From JAGNKE01 sp964583335 (GTDB taxonomy: Bacteria; Pseudomonadota; Alphaproteobacteria; Micavibrionales; Micavibrionaceae), in assembly GCA_964583335.1 (NCBI GenBank), contig CAZOVG010000003.1, forward strand, positions 248,001 to 312,000: a stretch of DNA of 64,000 bases, read 5' to 3'. Made by a program: the position numbers and the translations under genes. This document shows, one piece after another, positions 32,348-40,938 of the stretch (position 1 is its first letter; the number at the start of each line of letters is the position of its first letter). A model generated the notes under the pieces. The model was given only the letters and a program-made list of their open reading frames with translations. It was not told where the DNA came from and did not search any database.

Positions 32348-33816
32348 TCTTCTTTTCTTTCCAAGGATTTGAGCAGTCGATATTCACTATAAGTCCACCG
32401 CCGCCAGTCGTCCATATCCCTTCGCAGGGAATGGATCATGGCATAAACGACAGACGTATCGGAAAGTGGTGCGTCTATCCTTTCAGAATATCTCTTGAGT
32501 GCGGGGATCGCCGGGCTTCCGATCGCCGTCAGGTAATCCACGTCAAGATTGACGCCTTTGCCAGAGACCTCGCGCGAATGCGCGACGTTATAGTCCGCAA
32601 TCAGCCCTCCGATATTCACAAAGCTGGTGATATAGAGAACACCAAGCAGGGTCAGAACATTCGCGTTAATTAACCACCTGTTGGATTTGTTCAGCATGCT
32701 GCGGACAATAATCCAGCAGAGACCGCTCGCCACAAGCCCCATCCAGATAAACGCCGCCACCCGCCAGTAACTCAGGGCATACACCTCTACATACAAAGTG
32801 GTCCGATAAATGGACGAAACGACCAGAAGCACGTTTTGCGCAACCCAGAGATAAATCAGGCCACGCACCTGCTTCGAACCCGAAACATCTGGTCCCGCGT
32901 TTTGCGCGATCAGAACAAAGACCGCCGCAAGAAGGGCAGTAACGATAAGTGGATAGGCTCCCTGCTGGGCATACCGGGCATAGGTAATCCCTCTAGGCAA
33001 CTCCGTTCCGGCCCAGAGGTAATTCATATCCAACAAAGTCTGACAGCCGAATATCAGGTTGAAAATAACCAGAGACCTTAAAACAGCTTCCTTTGTAAAG
33101 GCCCATTCTGAAAAGCGCATGCGCTTAGTCCGGGCTTCCTCAAGCAGAACCTGAGTCTTTTTCACCTTTTGAGATATGATTTTCGGCCTGATGACGGCAA
33201 AAATGAAGCCGCCGACAAAAAACCAGAAAAATAGCCGCCAGAAAGATAAAAAGCTTATAAAGGAGTTGATGTTCAATGCGGAAATCCAGCCCGTGATAAT
33301 CGGGTTCGCGTTGGAGAAAAGCATAATGAACACCAAAGACAGACCAACCGGCAGGAACCAGCCGCGTATAAATCCCGACATCGTGCTCTGGGGCAAATAT
33401 CGGCGGCGGTACCTGTGATAAGCGCAGGCGGCCTTGCTTAAGGGATTCAATAAAAACATCCAGAAATCCAACACTTTACGCGCCCAAATTATGGCATCCT
33501 GACGCCAGCCGCCTTTTGACAAAAGCACAAGACTGACAATCCCCGTAAGCATCAGGATAAAACTCAAAAGGCTACTTTTTTCAATCAGAATAAGGCTTTC
33601 GCTCACCGTCAGCAGTAAAATAGCCCGTCCGGTCCAGCTATCGAGAACGTTGCAATGGATGACAGTAAATCCAGCCGTCAGCAGCACCCCAAACAGGCCA
33701 AGTGTCCAGCCTATCGGATGGCCGTAAAATAAAAAGTCGGCAAGACAGGTAAATAGAAAAATTGAGATTATTTTCAACCTGAAGGACGCCCGGGGGTACG
33801 ATAAGTTTTTTCTCAT
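32329..33816 (-). CDS. DUF4173/DUF4153-type multipass membrane protein
   Basis: A 495-residue protein with about twelve hydrophobic segments. The central region (ELPRGITYARYAQQGAYPL, YWRVAAFIWMGLVA) matches DUF4173 membrane proteins. A soluble C-terminal tail of about 90 residues (GSPAIPALKRYSERIDAPL, then a Trp/Arg-rich end) is cytoplasmic or periplasmic. The function is unknown. It overlaps the VIT-vWA gene by four bases and lies between the target and its regulators. Confidence 0.7.
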   Translation of the reverse strand: MRKNLSYPRASFRLKIISIFLFTCLADFLFYGHPIGWTLGLFGVLLTAGFTVIHCNVLDSWTGRAILLLTVSESLILIEKSSLLSFILMLTGIVSLVLLSKGGWRQDAIIWARKVLDFWMFLLNPLSKAACAYHRYRRRYLPQSTMSGFIRGWFLPVGLSLVFIMLFSNANPIITGWISALNINSFISFLSFWRLFFWFFVGGFIFAVIRPKIISQKVKKTQVLLEEARTKRMRFSEWAFTKEAVLRSLVIFNLIFGCQTLLDMNYLWAGTELPRGITYARYAQQGAYPLIVTALLAAVFVLIAQNAGPDVSGSKQVRGLIYLWVAQNVLLVVSSIYRTTLYVEVYALSYWRVAAFIWMGLVASGLCWIIVRSMLNKSNRWLINANVLTLLGVLYITSFVNIGGLIADYNVAHSREVSGKGVNLDVDYLTAIGSPAIPALKRYSERIDAPLSDTSVVYAMIHSLRRDMDDWRRWTYSEYRLLKSLERKEEWQKQF

Positions 33817-36011
33817 GACTGTGAGTTCCCTTGTGCATGGATTTTTGGCGCAGAAACGGAGTCCGCCTGGCAGAAAGGCAGCTTCGCCACGCCCAGTGTT
33901 CTTTTCTTTCTCCTTTGCAGCGCGCGCCTCCTTTTACGTCTTAACGAGGCTGCCGCCGCGCCTCCCAAAATAAAGAGCCCGCCCGTTGTGGCAGGCTCTG
34001 GAACGGAGCCGCCCGAAAATGCCTGCGGATAAGCCATCGCCGTGACACCCTTAACCATAGGGAGAGGAACCGACGCTTCGCGCGTATCCTGAGGGCGTGC
34101 ATTTACGACTTTCTTGGAAACCGCGACGAACGATGTCCACTGGGTCATCAGCGAGAAATCCAGCCCCAACTTGACCACCTGCTCCTTGAGAGCATCATCG
34201 GAAACTTTCGCCGTCCGCACCTCGGTAGGCGTATTCAGGTGACGCATGAGGTCGGAAATCCGGGAACGCGCCCAGTTGAGGGGAATAGCCTTGCCGCTGC
34301 CGCGATCATTCACTGCAGGCAACGTAATCTCCAGAGGCAAAGAAGCCGCCCGCCCCTGCACCTTTCCATTCACACGGATCGTATGCTGACCATGCCCGGA
34401 AAACCGTCCTTGAACACGTAAGGAGTCTCCGGCAAACAGATCCGGTATTGTGTCAGGCGTAATGTCTTTAACATCCATACCTCCCCAGTCGATGCTAATA
34501 TCCGTCAAGACCGGTGCATTAAGTTTTTTCGCAAGCGAAATAGCGGCATCCTGAACATTCTCTGTCGGATCGATAAAACGCGCAAAGCCCCTGCCCTGCC
34601 GCCCCATTTCCTCAAGCAGATAACGATTGACCGATGTACCGACACCGAAGGCGTAAATCCTAGCATTGCCGATAAGACCCGCAATCTGGCGCAGAACACT
34701 GGCTTCGTCCCCGATATATCCATCGGTCAGGAATACAACGATCCGCAAAGTGTTGGGTTGCTCGGGAACCGAAAAAGCCTGCTGGATCGCCGTGGGAATC
34801 TCCGTTCCGCCATCGGCATAAAGCCCATCGACGTATCTCAACCCGTCTTCAATATGCGCGGGATCAGCAGGAACAGGCGCAGACGCATACTCGGTGGCAT
34901 CGTTGCTGAAGCGAATGATGCGGAACGTATCGCCCCGCCGCAGATGTTTCAGCGCTTGGTGCATAAAAGTCTTGCTGGCTTCGATAGGCTCGCCGCTCAT
35001 CGAGCCCGAAGTATCGAGGACAAAGACCATTTCCCGCGCGCTGATCTGACTTTCTTTCGGAAGTTCCGGCGGCTCGATCATCAGGCTGAAAAAGCCTTCC
35101 TTATCCTGCCGCGTGGCCATAAATCCAGCCTGCGTAGTCTCTCCGGCAAGAGTGTAGCGGAGCACAAAATCGGCATTATCGATCACGCGCCCTTCGCGCA
35201 GTGTGACAAGTTTGTTTCTTGCATCGCCCTCAACACTGATACTGTGCGTCGCGCTGGCCACGTTTTGAATGTCGATCCCGCTTTGAAGCGAAACCTTGAT
35301 GGATACGCGCTTTGCATCAATCGCGTCCGGCAGGGTTAAACCGGTCACATCGGGATACTCAACCGGGCTTTCCAACTCCCAGGTGCCGAAGGCCGATGTG
35401 CTCGTGCTCTTCATTGAGCCATAAACCACACCGTTATCCGCGACCTCCGGCGCCTGCCCCATTCCCTCTGGCTCATAGCGCGGCCCAACCACAATGGGTA
35501 AAGCGAGTTCATAAGAGCCGTCGACTTTCGGAACGTGCTGCGTATATTCTAGGATCACCGTGATCGGCAGGCTCGGCATAAGATTGGCAATATTCTGTTC
35601 AAACATATTCGGCCTGTGTTGCGTAAGAAGCGAAGCAGCCTTACCCTCCTTTTTTGCCGCTTCAAACGTTTTCTGGGCTTCTTCTTTACGCTGGATTTTT
35701 GCGCTGACGATCTCGCCTCCCGCCTCCATCGTCATGGCGAATACGGCGCTGTTCTGGTTCAACGGGAACAGGTAACGGGCATTAAGGGCAACATTCGTGG
35801 GATTTTCAAAAACCTGAATAATTTTTACAGTAACCAGATCACCGTTGATATCCGCGTCGATATCCGTCTTGAGAGAGGGAAACTGGATCAAACGCCCATC
35901 GATCTCTGCTTCGATGGTTCCGCCAAGCTCATCGGCTTCCTGCGCGCGAACCGCCCCCGGCCAGCAAACAAAAAACGCCACGATCATGAGCATGCTTTTA
36001 AGACTTTTCAT
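33813..36011 (-). CDS. VIT-vWA domain protein with PEP-CTERM sorting signal
   Basis: A 732-residue exported protein, the likely exosortase substrate. A signal peptide (MKSLKSMLMIVAFFVCWPGA) is followed by a VIT domain (NARYLFPLNQNSAVFAMTM) and a von Willebrand A domain with a MIDAS (DTSGSMSG, FLTDGYIGD). Near residues 670-696 the sorting signal VPEPATTGGLFILGG, a hydrophobic run and an Arg cluster form a PEP-CTERM. Unusually, about 36 more residues follow the basic cluster. The architecture matches VIT-vWA targets of dedicated sortases in marine proteobacteria. It overlaps the exosortase gene by four bases. Confidence 0.9.
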   Translation of the reverse strand: MKSLKSMLMIVAFFVCWPGAVRAQEADELGGTIEAEIDGRLIQFPSLKTDIDADINGDLVTVKIIQVFENPTNVALNARYLFPLNQNSAVFAMTMEAGGEIVSAKIQRKEEAQKTFEAAKKEGKAASLLTQHRPNMFEQNIANLMPSLPITVILEYTQHVPKVDGSYELALPIVVGPRYEPEGMGQAPEVADNGVVYGSMKSTSTSAFGTWELESPVEYPDVTGLTLPDAIDAKRVSIKVSLQSGIDIQNVASATHSISVEGDARNKLVTLREGRVIDNADFVLRYTLAGETTQAGFMATRQDKEGFFSLMIEPPELPKESQISAREMVFVLDTSGSMSGEPIEASKTFMHQALKHLRRGDTFRIIRFSNDATEYASAPVPADPAHIEDGLRYVDGLYADGGTEIPTAIQQAFSVPEQPNTLRIVVFLTDGYIGDEASVLRQIAGLIGNARIYAFGVGTSVNRYLLEEMGRQGRGFARFIDPTENVQDAAISLAKKLNAPVLTDISIDWGGMDVKDITPDTIPDLFAGDSLRVQGRFSGHGQHTIRVNGKVQGRAASLPLEITLPAVNDRGSGKAIPLNWARSRISDLMRHLNTPTEVRTAKVSDDALKEQVVKLGLDFSLMTQWTSFVAVSKKVVNARPQDTREASVPLPMVKGVTAMAYPQAFSGGSVPEPATTGGLFILGGAAAASLRRKRRRALQRRKKRTLGVAKLPFCQADSVSAPKIHAQGNSQS

Positions 36012-37570
36012 TCTTCAACTCCTGTTGATGCAAGTGTTATGGGGTATTTCTGGGGTGTGAGATCAAGGGTCGCCATCAGCGCCCGGTCGAAGGCTTCGTT
36101 CGCGTGAGGAGCCGTTTCCCAGGATGAAATCCTCTGCACGGCGGTCCAGACCTGCCCCGGATTTTGCATCCAGCGCCAGACGGCTTCTGAGACATTTGTG
36201 GTCATAACGCCGCCATCCTGCGTCATAAACGTGACGGCGATGCGATAACTCTGCCCATCCGGTGTTGTGGCCTTGTAAATTGCGGTTGGAAGCATGTCAT
36301 AGACGACCCCCATATATTCGACGCTCATACCAAGCCCCCGCAAGCACTCGTCGGGCGCGTGCAAATGTCTCAAGGGCGCAGAACTCCGCACGACAAGAAG
36401 GCTGTGGTCTCCGTATGCGGCCTTCTTGGCCGAACCGCCATACTGGGTAAAATAGGCGTCCTCCTGCGCCGAGAGAGCAACCTGCTCAGCCGCAAAGCCG
36501 ACAAGGCTATTTGGAAGTGACACAGGAATATTCTGACGCACTACATCGACCGGCTGCCGCGGCAGGTTCGTGATCATCAAAGCGCAGACAATACAGGCCA
36601 GCCCAAGAAAAATCGGCTTTCTTGCTTTGCTCCTGTCTTCAGGAGTATTCAGCCACCAACCGTCATTCATAACGCTTGCCGGAACAATCCATCGGGCGCG
36701 GTCAAGCGCAGGGTGCAGCCGTTCGGGCTTGGCCGCGTAACGGCCCGTCCAGATGAGGATCGGCAAACTCCCTAGCCCCAACGTGACAAAACCGATCAGA
36801 TCGTGCGCCGGTTGCGCCATAACATCGAGACCACCTATGGGAAAGGCAATACCAACAGCCAAAAGACAGATCCTAAGCATATTCGCGAACAGCGCCGAAG
36901 CTACCGCTATAACCAGCCCAAGCAGGGCTTTATCGGCTTTCAACCGTGCAACCGCCGCGCAACAGGCGTAGAAAAAAAGCAGAAGAAGAGCCGACCGCGC
37001 CCCCGAACACGGCAGATCGACCAGCACATCCTTCTTATCCAGAAGAATGCGTACGCCGTGACAGGTCACCTTGTCGAATATGGAGCCCAAAACAAAGCAG
37101 GCGCCATCAGCTGAGAGATGCTGCAGGCCATAACCTCCGGCCCTCTGAACGATCCGCTCCAGAGGGAGGGAAAAGCCGAAACACACGGCCAGCCAGAAAG
37201 GAGAAACAGCCCGCGCTCGGTCCTGAAGACGCGACAGATGAGAAACCGCATAGACATCCACCAGAAGCGTCGCCGCCCCGATGACATTGACGGCCAGCAC
37301 CTGTCCGATCAGCCTGACGCCTGCCGAAAGCCCCAGAAAGAAAAGCGACTTTCTATAGTCCACCGGACGGCAAGTCACCCGATCACTAGTGATGCTCCAC
37401 AAAAACAGGCCCAAACAGACAAGAAAGACCAGAAACCCTTTGGAGTCATAAGAAGGGTCCGTCCACGTCTGCACTAGCCATAAGACGGGATGATAGGCCA
37501 AAACCGCTGCAGCAACGGCCAGAAGAACGTAATGGGGAGCGATGGATCGAGCTGTGCATAATAATCTCAT
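36008..37570 (-). CDS. Exosortase with an EpsI-like C-terminal domain
   Basis: A 520-residue membrane protease-transpeptidase-like enzyme. The three invariant catalytic residues are visible: Cys188 in DLPCSGARS, Arg233 in ANMLRIC and His256 in PAHDLIG, each in its membrane helix. The second half (HLHAPDECLRGLG) resembles the EpsI/DUF3485 domain. It should process the overlapping PEP-CTERM VIT-vWA protein at the inner membrane. It is the first gene of the five-gene operon. It may be what databases call exosortase T, a class I recall as pairing with one target; that naming is uncertain. Confidence 0.88.
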   Translation of the reverse strand: MRLLCTARSIAPHYVLLAVAAAVLAYHPVLWLVQTWTDPSYDSKGFLVFLVCLGLFLWSITSDRVTCRPVDYRKSLFFLGLSAGVRLIGQVLAVNVIGAATLLVDVYAVSHLSRLQDRARAVSPFWLAVCFGFSLPLERIVQRAGGYGLQHLSADGACFVLGSIFDKVTCHGVRILLDKKDVLVDLPCSGARSALLLLFFYACCAAVARLKADKALLGLVIAVASALFANMLRICLLAVGIAFPIGGLDVMAQPAHDLIGFVTLGLGSLPILIWTGRYAAKPERLHPALDRARWIVPASVMNDGWWLNTPEDRSKARKPIFLGLACIVCALMITNLPRQPVDVVRQNIPVSLPNSLVGFAAEQVALSAQEDAYFTQYGGSAKKAAYGDHSLLVVRSSAPLRHLHAPDECLRGLGMSVEYMGVVYDMLPTAIYKATTPDGQSYRIAVTFMTQDGGVMTTNVSEAVWRWMQNPGQVWTAVQRISSWETAPHANEAFDRALMATLDLTPQKYPITLASTGVEE

Positions 37571-37660
37571 ACCCCGTTTGTCGCATCATGAAGTGCAAGG
37601 GCTATGGCGGGTTTGCAGAATTATTCCTGAAACTCGGTGCAGATTTCGTGCAGGACAAAG

Positions 37661-37689
37661 TTGCAAAAATCAGAAACTTCCCTTATGGT
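37661..37689 (+). promoter_or_regulatory. Sigma-70-like promoter for the small RNA
   Basis: TTGCAA (37661-37666), 17 bases, TATGGT (37684-37689). It is divergent from the exosortase operon and about 7 bases upstream of the predicted RNA start. Confidence 0.55.
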
Positions 37690-37695
37690 TGCCTC

Positions 37696-37826
37696 CATGA
37701 TTGAACATTTTGAGCAAAGCCAGCCCCTCTCTTGAACCGCAACTCTATTGCGGATCTTCACGCTGGCTGAATGTTACGAGATCACAGATTTGTAATATAA
37801 GGCCCGCCCTCAAAAGCGGGTTTTTT
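37696..37826 (+). ncRNA. Predicted structured small RNA (about 130 nt)
   Basis: A promoter, a nested fold and a terminator lie in consecutive order with no open frame. Outer pairing AACATT (37704-37709)/AATGTT (37770-37775) encloses AGCCAGC (37718-37724)/GCTGGCT (37762-37768), and an inner CCGCAA/TTGCGG hairpin (37737-37753). The single-stranded CCCTCTC (37725-37731) could pair with ribosome-binding sites. It may regulate in trans or be a leader of the decayed nuclease gene downstream. No known family recognised. Confidence 0.5.
37803..37826 (+). terminator. Rho-independent terminator of the small RNA
   Basis: CCCGC (37803-37807) and GCGGG (37816-37820) form a stem followed by six T residues (37821-37826). 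Confidence 0.8.
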
Positions 37827-37848
37827 GTTGGATTGATGAGAGAATGCA

Positions 37849-38127
37849 ATGCTGCTGACGGATGACGGCCCACTTTACGATCTGTAGAAGCCGGTGAAGG
37901 ATTGCCTGATTCTGCCCGTGTCCGGCTACGGATTAAAGGCGATCTGCAAGCACGAGCATCTGGTCGATCTCCAGTGGGAGGAGGACGATTCCGGCTCGCA
38001 ATGGTCGGTCGTGCAGTACGTCATGTTTTTGCGGGAACGGGATCCGTCTGTGAAACAGGCCATCAAAGACGCCATCCTGACCTATAATCGCGATGACGTT
38101 ATAGCCACTCGGAAGCCGGAGGAATGA
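37849..38127 (+). pseudogene. Remnant of a RecB-family (TM0106-like) predicted nuclease
   Basis: In one frame MLLTDDGPLYDL, a TAG at 37885, then VKDCLILPVSGYGLKAIC, a WEEDDSGSQWSVVQYVMFL segment and YNRDDVIATRKPEE. The latter matches the C-terminus of RecB-like nucleases, in which LPV-YSLK..I and ILxYNxDDxxAT carry active-site Asp residues. The N-terminal several hundred residues are missing and an in-frame stop splits what remains, so it is a dead fragment. It sits beside the defence operon. Confidence 0.65.
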
Positions 38128-38141
38128 TTACGTAATCTATA

Positions 38142-38876
38142 CTAACCAAATGATTGAATAAAGGATACTACCGCCTCGATACTGTCTATTATACTCGGGC
38201 CTAACAACATCTCTCCCGCATATGCCAAGCCTCCGCCTATAAAGCAAGTTGCTATTCCCAAGCCAAGTTTTACAAGTACGTTTTTACCTTGCTCAAGTTT
38301 TTTTATATCTGGCGAAGAAGAATTAAGCTCTTTTCTTATATTTTCTATACTTTTTTTTGCATCTTCGATGCTTGCAGATGATTCTTCTATGGATTCTGGA
38401 GGATTGTTATGCCCTATGCCGATACTACTTTTTCTTTTTATTTCTGGTAAATTTTTTTCAAGATAATCTAGTCTAGAAAAGACTTCATCAAGTGTGGTGG
38501 TGTTGAGGGTTTTCTCTTTTTTCTTATATTTTTCTGCCAGCAGAAAAAGAATTTCCGAACGTTCATTTAAGAAATTTTCTATTCTTTGTCTGACACCTGA
38601 ACCTACACCTGATGCAGGAGAGTAAGCCTTTAGGATCGGCAGTTTCCTATTGCTGAAAATATAAGAGATGTTCCTCATTCTGTACCGGATGGAAGCATCA
38701 TTTCTTTTTGATAGTGGGCCTTGCATTAAAAACTTGGCCATCTCTTCTGCTGAAAAGGCAACGCCAGACAGCTCTAGGCGCAGCATATAAATATAACCCT
38801 CTATAGCTATCCTGAGTTCGTCATCGGACCACGGCTCACTGTTGGAAGGTTTGTGGCGTTTCTGCTTATCACCCAT
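38142..38876 (-). CDS. DNA-binding-like protein with membrane-anchoring C-terminus
   Basis: A 244-residue protein, last gene of the seven-gene defence operon. The N-terminus (EPWSDDELRIAIEGYIYML, LSKRNDASIRYRMRNISYIF) resembles the DNA-binding domain found on McrA-type and other modification-dependent restriction proteins. A coiled-coil middle includes IGHNNPPE, common in phage and mobile-element proteins, and a C-terminal hydrophobic stretch (KLGLGIATCFIGGGLAYAG) may enter the membrane. It could be an abortive-infection effector. It overlaps the AIPR gene by 8 bases. Confidence 0.55.
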   Translation of the reverse strand: MGDKQKRHKPSNSEPWSDDELRIAIEGYIYMLRLELSGVAFSAEEMAKFLMQGPLSKRNDASIRYRMRNISYIFSNRKLPILKAYSPASGVGSGVRQRIENFLNERSEILFLLAEKYKKKEKTLNTTTLDEVFSRLDYLEKNLPEIKRKSSIGIGHNNPPESIEESSASIEDAKKSIENIRKELNSSSPDIKKLEQGKNVLVKLGLGIATCFIGGGLAYAGEMLLGPSIIDSIEAVVSFIQSFG

Positions 38877-40938
38877 TTACCACTATGCCTTCCTCCTCAG
38901 CCTTTTCAAGAATCTCAACCAATGCAATACATTGCTTCTCAGAGGGCAACTTGTTTGGTATTTGTGTGGCTGCTTTTAGTATCCCCGCTTCTTTGAGGCT
39001 ATAAATTCTCTTTTTTTGACCCTCTGCTAGTATTCTGCTCCATTCGGGCCCCGATATTTCAAACACGCGTTTCTGAGCATCTATTCCATCGTCCATAATT
39101 TTTGACTTTTTATCATCTTTCTTTTGTTCGGCAATCTCATCAAGATCCACAATGCACGCTTTCAAACGCCTCTTAACGTCAGCTTTTATTGTTGTTTGAA
39201 CTGTTGCCCAGCAAACCTGCTTTTTACAGTATTCCAAAACATTTCTAACAGTTTCTGGGGAATCTTTTATTATATCGGCTACCTTAGGAGCCAGATCTTC
39301 TAATAAATCCGCCAACTCTTCTGGTACAGTCTGCCTGCTCCATATAGCTCTATAATCGAGCTGCATTTTTTCCTGTTTTAATAAATGGGCAACAACTGCT
39401 AACGTGTACGTTACTGTTGGAGCCTTATGGCCCCTATCCAGTTTATACCACTCAGATTTTGCCACCATTTTATCTGTCCATCTGAAGATCATAACCCGGA
39501 CCATGCTGTCCTTAAAATAACCTTCTCCAAACAGCTCTGGATGCTTTTCCCATTTTTTCTCAATTTGATCAGCAAAGGCCAAGAAACACTTTTGAGCACC
39601 TTTGCTAACTTCGTCAGGCATGCAATAAAATGTCATTTCATATTTAGCATGCTCGGTCTTATCAAGCATTTGGTCTTTTGGATATTCGGCCTGAAATTTG
39701 TTTCTAGCGGCCTTAGACATATATGCCTGCTTGTCTTTGTATTGACCTCTTGCTCTTTCATAAAACCACTTTGTTGGTAACAGAGAACCTTCCTTGGGCG
39801 GAGCCGAAAGCCTTCGAGATATTTTCTCCATTTCAAGGTGATAGGCAGAACTCGAGAAAAAGTCTGCTTCATTAACTTTATTCTGCGTATTCGCATATCT
39901 TGATATAAATGGAACAATTTCTTCTACTAATTCAGGCCTGACAACCGACAATTTCATTTGAACATACACATCATTTAAGTCAGTTTTCTCCTTATCCTGC
40001 GCATAAAGAATGGAAGCCGTTGTCTGGCCACCGTTCACAATTTGAAAATCCTTAATTGATTTTATTTTTGTTCCAGAAGAGGTTTCTATTAATTCTATGT
40101 CAGACGCCGTAGCAGTTAAGCCATTATTGTATGCAAAAAATTTACTCGGCTCTGTTATCAGGGTTTTAATAATCCCCTTATTAACCTTAGTTCTTGCCTG
40201 CAAAAACGTTCTTACATTCTGCTCAAGAAGCCTAGCTCCATATAATCCATATATTTGCGCAAGTAATGCCCCTGGAACTACAACAAGATATGAAGCGTAT
40301 TCATCAGTACCAGAGTGCGCCTGTAAACAAGGAAGAGTACTTCCAGATATCTCTTCAAAATCAATTTCTATGTTATCAAAACCGTGTCTCGAGTTTTCAA
40401 TATCCAGATAGCGCTGAAAATCAAGAATGCTAAATGAAAACTTTTTTCCCTCAACTTCTTTCATAGTAACAAGCTCTTTACGAACAGCCATCCGTGCATT
40501 CGAGAAAACAACAACTCTAACTCTGCGAATGCTTGAGAGTGAAGAATATATCAGATATGCAGCTTGAAAAGTGGGGCTCACCTCATCAAGATTGTTAATG
40601 AACTCAGGCCTAACAGCATTTTTAAAAAACCTTTCCACTTTTCTAAAAAGAGTTTCCAGTGATCCCGCATTTAGAGACTGAAGCTCAGGATCATCATTGA
40701 AATCATTAACAACTAAAGTCAGCTCTCCTTGTTCCTGTACAAACCAGTAACCGTCAATCTTGAACATTTTTGATTCATTAATGACAGGACAATACTCAAT
40801 GTCACTGATATCTCCATTGTCCATAGCAGCCTGTCTATAAAGCTCAAAGAAAGAACTTTCCTTGAGGTCTCCGCTTATCTCTGCTGTTCTAAGAACATCA
40901 TCTTGAAATTCTTTGTATGCTTCTGAAATATCAACCAT
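38869..40938 (-). CDS. AIPR-family (abortive infection phage resistance) protein
   Basis: A 689-residue protein. The central part (KNGIIK-like FFAYNNGLTATASDIEL, KDFQIVNGGQTTASILYAQ) is the signature of AIPR proteins. The N-terminal and C-terminal parts are less recognisable. AIPR proteins are linked to phage resistance and restriction systems, mechanism unknown. It overlaps the DUF4420 gene by 8 bases and the last gene by 8 bases, all in one A+T-rich operon. Confidence 0.85.
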   Translation of the reverse strand: MVDISEAYKEFQDDVLRTAEISGDLKESSFFELYRQAAMDNGDISDIEYCPVINESKMFKIDGYWFVQEQGELTLVVNDFNDDPELQSLNAGSLETLFRKVERFFKNAVRPEFINNLDEVSPTFQAAYLIYSSLSSIRRVRVVVFSNARMAVRKELVTMKEVEGKKFSFSILDFQRYLDIENSRHGFDNIEIDFEEISGSTLPCLQAHSGTDEYASYLVVVPGALLAQIYGLYGARLLEQNVRTFLQARTKVNKGIIKTLITEPSKFFAYNNGLTATASDIELIETSSGTKIKSIKDFQIVNGGQTTASILYAQDKEKTDLNDVYVQMKLSVVRPELVEEIVPFISRYANTQNKVNEADFFSSSAYHLEMEKISRRLSAPPKEGSLLPTKWFYERARGQYKDKQAYMSKAARNKFQAEYPKDQMLDKTEHAKYEMTFYCMPDEVSKGAQKCFLAFADQIEKKWEKHPELFGEGYFKDSMVRVMIFRWTDKMVAKSEWYKLDRGHKAPTVTYTLAVVAHLLKQEKMQLDYRAIWSRQTVPEELADLLEDLAPKVADIIKDSPETVRNVLEYCKKQVCWATVQTTIKADVKRRLKACIVDLDEIAEQKKDDKKSKIMDDGIDAQKRVFEISGPEWSRILAEGQKKRIYSLKEAGILKAATQIPNKLPSEKQCIALVEILEKAEEEGIVVNG

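Noticed and set aside
30084..37570. Class-GN sortase system
   Set aside because: The target and regulator types fit, but the enzyme is an exosortase with Cys-Arg-His in membrane helices and no C60 sortase gene is present.
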